A stretch of 64,000 bases of DNA from Humidesulfovibrio sp. (lineage in GTDB: Bacteria; Desulfobacterota; Desulfovibrionia; Desulfovibrionales; Desulfovibrionaceae): assembly GCF_031082295.1 (NCBI RefSeq), contig NZ_JAVHLD010000004.1, positions 17,492 through 81,491 of the forward strand, given 5' to 3'. A program made the position numbers and the translations under genes. Shown piece by piece: positions 57,649 to 64,000 of this stretch (position 1 is the stretch's first letter; every line of letters begins with the position of its first letter). Below the pieces are notes generated by a model. The model searched no databases, was not told where the DNA came from, and worked only from the letters and a program-made list of their open reading frames with translations.

Positions 57649-58468
57649 ACTGCTTCCGATCCTCGTCATCGCCCTGTACTTCCTGGGTACCGTGCTTTTC
57701 GTCGTTGGTTCGGCCCTGCGCAATGATCGCCTGAAAAACTCCGCCCTTGTCCTTGGAGCACTCGGCTTCGCCCTGCACAGCCTGGACCTTGTTCACATCA
57801 TGACCGGTGCCGATGCGACCCCGGGCCTGACTGCCGGACGCTTCCTGTTCTGCCTGCTCGGCTGGGGCATGCTTCTCATTTTCCTGCTTCTCTGGTGGCG
57901 TCTCAAGCTCAAGTTTCTTGCTGTGGTGGCCATGCCCCTCGCGCTCATGCTCTACATCACCGCAAACGCCACGGTCGGCGTCAACGCCAAGCTGCCGCCC
58001 ATGCTCTCAGGCCTGTTCTTTTTCCTGCACATCGGGACGCTGTTCGCCAGCATGGCGCTGCTCGCCATGGCCTTTGGCGCTGGCCTGGCCTTTCTGCACC
58101 TGGAAAAGCGCATCAAGACCAAGGCCGGCTTGAAACAGTTCCAGAAGGACATGCCTTCACTCGACACCTTTGACCGGGTGAACCACTTCGTGGCCCTGTG
58201 CGGCTTCCCGCTCTACACGCTGGGATTGGCGTCGGGGTATGTCTGGGCATGGCTTGCCGCCCGGCGCGTCTTCTCGCTTGACCCAAAAGAATTGTTGGCT
58301 TTGGCCGTATTGGTCCTTTACGCCTACCTGTTCCACCAACGCCTGGCCATGGGCTGGCGGGGCCGCAAACCTGCGGTCATGGCCATTTGCGTGTTCCTGC
58401 TGACCGTCATTTCCATGCTCGGCGTCAACTTCCTCGTTCCCACAACGTTTCACGGGTTTAAACCGTAA
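57635..58468 (+). CDS. CcsA/HemX-like cytochrome c assembly membrane protein
   Basis: Multi-TM protein between siroheme dehydrogenase and hemA genes; LFFFLHIGTLFASMALLAMAFGAGLAFLHLEKRIK. Confidence 0.82.
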   Translation: MILPELLPILVIALYFLGTVLFVVGSALRNDRLKNSALVLGALGFALHSLDLVHIMTGADATPGLTAGRFLFCLLGWGMLLIFLLLWWRLKLKFLAVVAMPLALMLYITANATVGVNAKLPPMLSGLFFFLHIGTLFASMALLAMAFGAGLAFLHLEKRIKTKAGLKQFQKDMPSLDTFDRVNHFVALCGFPLYTLGLASGYVWAWLAARRVFSLDPKELLALAVLVLYAYLFHQRLAMGWRGRKPAVMAICVFLLTVISMLGVNFLVPTTFHGFKP

Positions 58469-59865
58469 TGGATAAATCAATCTTCCTCATTGGACTCAAC
58501 CACCGCTCTGCCGGTGTAAATGTTCGCGAGAAATTCGCCCTGACGAATGTCGCGGACTTCGAGAAAAGCCTGCTCGCGGCGTGTCCCCTGCGCGAAGTCA
58601 TGGCACTGTCCACCTGCAACCGAGTGGAAATTCTCGTGGTGGCCGACAACGACCGCTGTGAAGGCGTGGACTTGCCAGAGGCCGTGCTGCGCCATTGGGC
58701 CGAAACCTGTGGTGGACAGGTTGACGCTTTGCGCACCCACACATACCGCCACGTGAGCATGGACGCGGTAACGCACCTGTTCTGCGTCGCCGCCAGCCTC
58801 GACTCCATGGTCATGGGCGAGCCGCAAATCCTGGGGCAGCTCAAGTCCAGCTACCGCAAGGCAGTTGAGACGGGCACGGCAAGGGTCATCATCAACAGGC
58901 TGCTGCACAAGTCCTTCTCTGTGGCCAAGCGAGTGCGTACCGAGACGGCGATCGCCTCAAGCGCCGTCTCCATCAGCTACGCCGCGGTGGAACTGGCCAA
59001 AAAGATCTTTGGCGAACTGGCGGGAAAAACCGCCATGCTTGTTGGGGCAGGAGAGATGGCTGAGCTGGCCGCCACGCACCTGCTGGCCTCCGGCATCGAA
59101 AAGCTCTACATCACAAACCGCACGTATTCGCGCGCGCAGGAACTCGCCAAGACCATGCACGGTGAGGCCATCCTTTTTGAAAGCATGGTGGATCAACTGC
59201 GGGACGTGGACATCGTCATCAGCTCCACCGGCTCGCCCACGGCGATTATCCGCGCCAAAGACATCCGCGAGGTCCTAAAGAAGCGCCGCAACCGCGCCAT
59301 GTTCTTCATCGATATCGCCGTACCGCGCGACATAGACCCGGACGTGAACGCCCTGGACAACGTCTACCTCTACGACATCGACGACCTGAAGGAAGTCGTG
59401 GAGGAGAACATGAGCGCCCGCCAGGGCGAAGCCGTCAAGGCACGGGCCATCGTCGAGGTGGAGGCCCAAGCCTTCGCCACTTGGCTTAAAGCGCTGGCGC
59501 TGCAACCTACCATCACCGACCTCTTGAAACGGGCTGAGGATGTGGCTGAGCGAGAACTGGCCAAGACCCTGAAGCGCCTTGGCGACGTGGACGACGAGAC
59601 CCGCGAGGCTTTGGAGGTGCTGGTGTCCTCCGTGAGCCGCAAGCTCCTGCATGAACCCATCTGCTTCCTCAAGCGCCGCACGCGCGAGGAAGGCACGGCT
59701 GAACGCTTCATCGACATGACGAGGCGCATCTTCAACCTCGACGCCGACGCCGTCATCGAAGATGCGCACCTGGACCGTCGCACAGTGGATGACGAGGCGA
59801 TCGACTGTGAATGTTGCCGCGACGAGGACACTTCCCCGGCGCGCGACAAGACTGAAATGAACTAG
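58468..59865 (+). CDS. hemA: Glutamyl-tRNA reductase
   Basis: LIGLNHRSAGVNVREKFAL...MALSTCNRVEILV...AASLDSMVMGEPQILGQLKSSYRKA...LVGAGEMAELAATHLL. Confidence 0.96.
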   Translation: MDKSIFLIGLNHRSAGVNVREKFALTNVADFEKSLLAACPLREVMALSTCNRVEILVVADNDRCEGVDLPEAVLRHWAETCGGQVDALRTHTYRHVSMDAVTHLFCVAASLDSMVMGEPQILGQLKSSYRKAVETGTARVIINRLLHKSFSVAKRVRTETAIASSAVSISYAAVELAKKIFGELAGKTAMLVGAGEMAELAATHLLASGIEKLYITNRTYSRAQELAKTMHGEAILFESMVDQLRDVDIVISSTGSPTAIIRAKDIREVLKKRRNRAMFFIDIAVPRDIDPDVNALDNVYLYDIDDLKEVVEENMSARQGEAVKARAIVEVEAQAFATWLKALALQPTITDLLKRAEDVAERELAKTLKRLGDVDDETREALEVLVSSVSRKLLHEPICFLKRRTREEGTAERFIDMTRRIFNLDADAVIEDAHLDRRTVDDEAIDCECCRDEDTSPARDKTEMN

Positions 59866-59877
59866 ACCGGAGAGCCA

Positions 59878-60216
59878 ATGCGCACGTATCTCATCGAGGA
59901 CTTTCTTCCAGAACAGCAGGCCAAGGTGTGTCAACGTTTGGCCGACATGGGCCTCACTGGCCCCCTTGACGGGATCTACTACCTGCCCCTGCCAGCCGGA
60001 CTCTTGACCGAGGAACAGCGCGAGCACAGCGCGGAGTGCGGCCCCTACATCTTCGTGCTCGAAGCTGAGGGCGAGTCGAACCTCAAGCTTGAGCTGCTGG
60101 TGCGCGCCCAGAGCAAGCTTCGCTGCTCGTGTGTCGCCTACGCAACGCCGGAGCAGCGCGCCCACATCATGGATTACATGGACAACCTCCTGCGCGAGCT
60201 GGATATTACCGTGTAG
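59878..60216 (+). CDS. Hypothetical protein between hemA and tilS
   Basis: 112-aa ORF MRTYLIEDFLPEQQAKVCQRLADMGLTGPLDGIYYLPLP...; tightly spaced between hemA and tilS. Confidence 0.75.
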   Translation: MRTYLIEDFLPEQQAKVCQRLADMGLTGPLDGIYYLPLPAGLLTEEQREHSAECGPYIFVLEAEGESNLKLELLVRAQSKLRCSCVAYATPEQRAHIMDYMDNLLRELDITV

Positions 60217-60218
60217 GT

Positions 60219-61262
60219 ATGGACAAGGACGTGCTGTGTTTGCAGGACCTTCCGCGTAAGGCGGCCCGGTTCTGCCTCGGCATCGGAACGTTTGCCGCGC
60301 GTGAGCTCGGCTGTGACTTCCCATCTCTACGCTGTCTTGTCGCCTGCTCTGGCGGTGCGGACTCCATTGCCCTGCTCCTCATCACCAATATGCTCTGCCG
60401 GTGCAAGGGCGGCTCGGTCATCGCGGCACACCTGGACCATGCCCTGCGTCCTGAATCGGCGGATGACGCCGCCTTTGTCGCACACGTCTGCCATGCCCAG
60501 GGCATTGAGCTGCATACTGAACGTATGGATATCGCCTTGCTGGCGAAAACCACAGGCGTTGGCCTTGAGGAAGCGGGCCGAACCGCCCGGTATGCGTATC
60601 TGGAACGCATCAGGCATCAGAAAGGTGCCGACATCATCCTTGTCGCGCACCAGTTGAATGACTTGGCGGAAGACCAACTCATGCGTCTGATGCGGGGCAC
60701 CGGCTGGCCTGCACTGGGAGGCATGGACGGCTTCGATCCTGACCGAAAACTCCTTAGGCCGCTTTTGTTGTGTCCGCGTACGGCGTTGGAAGATTTTTTG
60801 AAATTGTCTAATCAGCCCTGGCGAGTCGACATCACGAATTTCGATCGCGCAACGACACGAAACCGAGTGCGGCATGATGTGCTGCCACAGCTTCTAAGCC
60901 ATAATTCGTGCTACCTGGACAGTGCCGCGCGCCTCTGGCGACAGGCGCGCATGGATCAAAGCTACTGGGATGAGGAGCTTGCGCGGACACTGGCAATGGT
61001 TGTTCAGCATGACGCAAAGCGCCTGATCCCCGCGGAGTCTTTGAATGGTTGCCCTGCCCCACTCCGCTTGCGCCTGTACAAGGCAGTCCTAGAGGCCACA
61101 GGACCAGGCCAGTGCCTCAGCGACGGGCTGTTCCGTCTCGACGAGCTCTGGGTTGCGGGTAGTAATGGAAAGAGTGTCCGCTTTCCCGGCGACAAGGAAG
61201 CCCGCATCACACGGGCAGGCATCGCCGTCCAGGTCATTGACAGGAAAAAAGAGTGCGGATAA
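60219..61262 (+). CDS. tilS: tRNA(Ile)-lysidine synthetase
   Basis: LVACSGGADSIALLLI...AAHLDHALRPESADDAAFV...GVGLEEAGRTARYAYLERI...VAHQLNDLAEDQLMRLMRGTG. Confidence 0.92.
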   Translation: MDKDVLCLQDLPRKAARFCLGIGTFAARELGCDFPSLRCLVACSGGADSIALLLITNMLCRCKGGSVIAAHLDHALRPESADDAAFVAHVCHAQGIELHTERMDIALLAKTTGVGLEEAGRTARYAYLERIRHQKGADIILVAHQLNDLAEDQLMRLMRGTGWPALGGMDGFDPDRKLLRPLLLCPRTALEDFLKLSNQPWRVDITNFDRATTRNRVRHDVLPQLLSHNSCYLDSAARLWRQARMDQSYWDEELARTLAMVVQHDAKRLIPAESLNGCPAPLRLRLYKAVLEATGPGQCLSDGLFRLDELWVAGSNGKSVRFPGDKEARITRAGIAVQVIDRKKECG

Positions 61263-61312
61263 GAGCTTGTGAATCTTTTGCACAAGCAAAATAAATCACC
61301 TTTGGAGGCACA

Positions 61313-61981
61313 ATGAATATTCTCATGTTTGGACCCAACGGCAGCGGCAAAGGCACCCAGGGCACCCTGGTGAAGGCCAAGTACGACCTGGACCACATCG
61401 AGTCCGGCGCTATCTTCCGCAAGCACATCGGCGGCGGCACCGAGCTCGGCATGAAGGCCAAGGAGTACATCAACCGCGGCGAGTTGGTGCCCGACGACAT
61501 CACCATCCCCATGGTTCTTGACGTGCTGCAGAACGCCAGCAAGAACGGCTGGCTGCTCGACGGCTTCCCCCGCTCCCTGGTCCAGGCCGAGAAGCTCTGG
61601 GAAGCGCTGCAGAAGGGCGGCGAAAAGCTGGACTTCGTCATTGAGATCCTGCTGCCCCGCCAGGTCGCCAAGAACCGCATCATGGGCCGCCGCCTGTGCG
61701 CCAATGACAACAACCACCCGAACAACATCTTCATCGACGCCATCAAGCCCAACGGTGATGTCTGCCGCGTCTGCGGAGGCGCCCTGACCGCCCGCGCCGA
61801 CGACCAGGACGAGGGCGCCATCGACAAGCGCCACGACATCTACTACGACACCACCACCGGTACCCTCGCCGCCGCGTACTTTTACAAGGCCCTGGCCGCC
61901 AAGGGCGCCTGCAAGTACATTGAGCTGAACGGCGAAGGCTCCATCGACTCCATCAAGAAGACCCTCCTCGACCAGCTGTAA
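61313..61981 (+). CDS. adk: Adenylate kinase with metal-binding LID motif
   Basis: MNILMFGPNGSGKGTQGTLV...WLLDGFPRSLVQAE; LID contains C-x5-H-x15-C-x2-C. Confidence 0.95.
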   Translation: MNILMFGPNGSGKGTQGTLVKAKYDLDHIESGAIFRKHIGGGTELGMKAKEYINRGELVPDDITIPMVLDVLQNASKNGWLLDGFPRSLVQAEKLWEALQKGGEKLDFVIEILLPRQVAKNRIMGRRLCANDNNHPNNIFIDAIKPNGDVCRVCGGALTARADDQDEGAIDKRHDIYYDTTTGTLAAAYFYKALAAKGACKYIELNGEGSIDSIKKTLLDQL

Positions 61982-62003
61982 GCCAAGATCAAGACGCAAA
62001 GAA

Positions 62004-62040
62004 AAGCCCCCTCTTCCGTCAGGAAGGGGGGGCTTCGTTT
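62004..62040 (+). terminator. Terminator after adk (also faces secF)
   Basis: AGCCCCCTCTTCC-gtca-GGAAGGGGGGGCT-tcgtttt; 13-bp stem with one G-U. Confidence 0.85.
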
Positions 62041-62057
62041 TGTGGAGCGGTCTCAGT

Positions 62058-63152
62058 CTACGCGGTTTTGATCTTGCCCTTGAGCGGCTTTGAGGGGGCG
62101 GCGGGCGCCTCGGCCTCAGGCGGGGTCAGGCTGATGATGATCGGAGCGGCCACGTAGATGGAGGAATACGTTCCCACCACGATGCCGATGAGCATGGCCA
62201 GGGCGAAGTCGTGAATGACCGCGCCACCGAACATGAACAGGCTGAAGACCGCCAGGAAAGCCAGGCCGGAGGTCATGATGGTGCGCGAGAGGGTCTGGTT
62301 CACGCTGCGGTTGATGATAACCGGCAGGGGGTCGCCAGTCTTGAGGCCGCGGATCTCGCGGATGCGGTCATAGACGATGATGGTGTCATTGAGCGAGAAG
62401 CCGATGAGGGTCAACAGCGCGGCAATGATCGTCAGGTCGAATTCCTTGTTCATGATGGAGAACAAGCCAACCGTGATGAGCACGTCGTGAATGAGGGCGA
62501 CGATGGCCCCAAGTGCGTAGTTGAGTCTGAGCATGAAGCACAAGCCCAGGGTCAAGATCAGCGCCCCGAAAACGAGCCATACCTGCGGTGCGTGAAAGTA
62601 CTGAAGGGTCGTGATGCCGGCGAAAAGGCCTGCTGCCATGATGCCGGCCGACATCCAGCGGTGCTCGAAACGTCCTGAGATGTAAATGGCGATGATCAGA
62701 ATGGCGAAGTACATGGCTTCAAGAGCCTTGCCGCGCAAGTCCTCGCCGACCTTCGGGCCGACCATTTCAATTCGCTTGAAGTCATACTTGACGCCAGTGA
62801 AGCTCTCGTCAAGGGCGGACGTGACCGCTTTATGGATGGCGGCGCTGGATTCGTCCGTCGTAGAGGTGCGGATCAGGAACTCATTGTCCTTGGCCTTGCC
62901 CATCTGCTGGACGACCAGGCCGGGGAGGTTCTTGTCTTCCAGAACCTTTTTCAGCTTGTCGATTTCCACAGCGGCATCGAACTTGGTCTGGAGGATAACG
63001 CCGCCCGCAAAGTCGATGCCGTAGCGGGGGCCGCCCTTCATGCCCAGGGAGATGCCACCGATGATAATCATCACGGCGGACAACATGAAGGCAATCTTAC
63101 GCAGCCCGATGAAATCGATGTTCGTTTCGTGCTTGATGAAGGAAAAGCTCAT
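62058..63152 (-). CDS. secF: Protein translocase subunit SecF
   Basis: FIKHETNIDFIGLRKIAFMLSAVMIIIGGISL...RYGIDFAGGVILQ...GFSLNDTIIVYDRIREI. Confidence 0.96.
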   Translation of the reverse strand: MSFSFIKHETNIDFIGLRKIAFMLSAVMIIIGGISLGMKGGPRYGIDFAGGVILQTKFDAAVEIDKLKKVLEDKNLPGLVVQQMGKAKDNEFLIRTSTTDESSAAIHKAVTSALDESFTGVKYDFKRIEMVGPKVGEDLRGKALEAMYFAILIIAIYISGRFEHRWMSAGIMAAGLFAGITTLQYFHAPQVWLVFGALILTLGLCFMLRLNYALGAIVALIHDVLITVGLFSIMNKEFDLTIIAALLTLIGFSLNDTIIVYDRIREIRGLKTGDPLPVIINRSVNQTLSRTIMTSGLAFLAVFSLFMFGGAVIHDFALAMLIGIVVGTYSSIYVAAPIIISLTPPEAEAPAAPSKPLKGKIKTA

Positions 63153-63161
63153 GACGTCTCC

Positions 63162-64000
63162 TTAGATGCTCACGGGCGCGTCGGCCTTACGTTTGGACAT
63201 GTACAGGTCGAACATGATGCGCGAGACGAAGATGGACGTGAACATGCTCATGATGATGCCAAGGACCAGGGTAACAGCAAAGCCGCGAATAGGACCGGTG
63301 CCGAACTGGTACAGGATGATCGCCACGATCACGTTGGTGGTATTGGAGTCGAGGATGGTCAGAGTGGCCTTCCCATATCCCTTGTCCACGGCCTCGCTCG
63401 GCTTGACGCCTTTGCGCAGCTCTTCTCGGATTCTTTCGTAAATGAGCACGTTGGCGTCGACCGCCATGGCTATGGTCAGGATGATGCCTGCGATGCCGGG
63501 CAGGGTCAGGGTCGCGCCAAACGCGGCCAAGCCGGCCATGGTCAGCACTATGTTCAAGAGCAGGACGAAGTCCGCGATGATGCCGGCCGTGCTGTAGTAG
63601 ATTGCCATGAATATGATGATGGCGATGGCGGCAATGCCGGTGGCCATGATGCCTGCGTCGATGGACTCCTGCCCGAGGGTGGGTCCGATGGTCCGCTGTT
63701 CCAGCACGTTGACCGGGGCGGGAAGCGCGCCAGCGCGCAGCACGATGGCAAGGTCGCGAGCTTCTTCCTGGCTGAAACGGCCAGTGATCTGGGCCTTGCC
63801 GCCAGCGATCTTGTCCTGAATAACGGGAGCGGAATAGCACTTGCCGTCGAGCACGATGGCAAGGCGCTTTTTGATGTTCTCAGCGGTGACGCGTTCGAAA
63901 ATACGGGCGCCACGCGAGTTGAAGGTCAAGCTGACGGAAAACTGGTTGTTATTTTGTTCAATGGTGGCGCGGGCGTCAGTGATGTTCTCGCCGGTGAGCA
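63162..64000 (-). CDS. secD: Protein translocase subunit SecD, C-terminal part (5' end outside window)
   Basis: LTGENITDARATIEQNNNQFSVSLTFNSRGARIFERVTAEN...GPTLGQESIDAGIMATG...AMAVDANVLIYERIREEL. Confidence 0.95.
   Translation of the reverse strand, partial: LTGENITDARATIEQNNNQFSVSLTFNSRGARIFERVTAENIKKRLAIVLDGKCYSAPVIQDKIAGGKAQITGRFSQEEARDLAIVLRAGALPAPVNVLEQRTIGPTLGQESIDAGIMATGIAAIAIIIFMAIYYSTAGIIADFVLLLNIVLTMAGLAAFGATLTLPGIAGIILTIAMAVDANVLIYERIREELRKGVKPSEAVDKGYGKATLTILDSNTTNVIVAIILYQFGTGPIRGFAVTLVLGIIMSMFTSIFVSRIMFDLYMSKRKADAPVSI

Overview
The window looks like a contiguous chromosomal segment of a high-GC sulfate-reducing deltaproteobacterium (Desulfovibrionaceae-like; this taxonomy is inferred from gene content and protein style, not searched). 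Most of it is housekeeping: carD-pth-rplY-prs-tRNA-Gln-ispE, degP/htrA, umuDC, lolA, rluB, gcvT, mreB-like, rimI, pgk-tpiA-secG-tRNA-Leu, dapL-folK, xerD, a DHH/CBS/poly(A)-polymerase fusion, lapA/lapB-like, mutS, lysA, rsmE, rarA, siroheme/hemX-like/hemA, tilS, adk and secDF. I saw no CRISPR array, rRNA, transposase or phage module. The main accessory locus is a tight same-strand operon at about 22.3-32.0 kb, preceded by tandem terminators. It encodes an SDR, a fused HddC-type nucleotidyltransferase/GmhB-type phosphatase, an HddA-type heptose kinase, an orphan E1 alpha/beta TPP enzyme pair with no E2/E3, a GDP-fucose-synthase-like enzyme, a DegT-fold protein with His in place of the catalytic Lys (ColD/RfbH-type 3-dehydratase signature), a B12-binding radical SAM enzyme and a GT2. 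A second B12-binding radical SAM gene is convergent. My leading hypothesis is a GDP-heptose-derived, 3-deoxygenated, possibly C-branched sugar pathway. Other notable items: folK apparently lacks a canonical start codon (an ACG sits 7 nt after GGAGG), ispE ends inside tRNA-Gln, a divergent MreB has an altered phosphate-binding motif, and a NUDIX-like protein lacks the catalytic glutamates.
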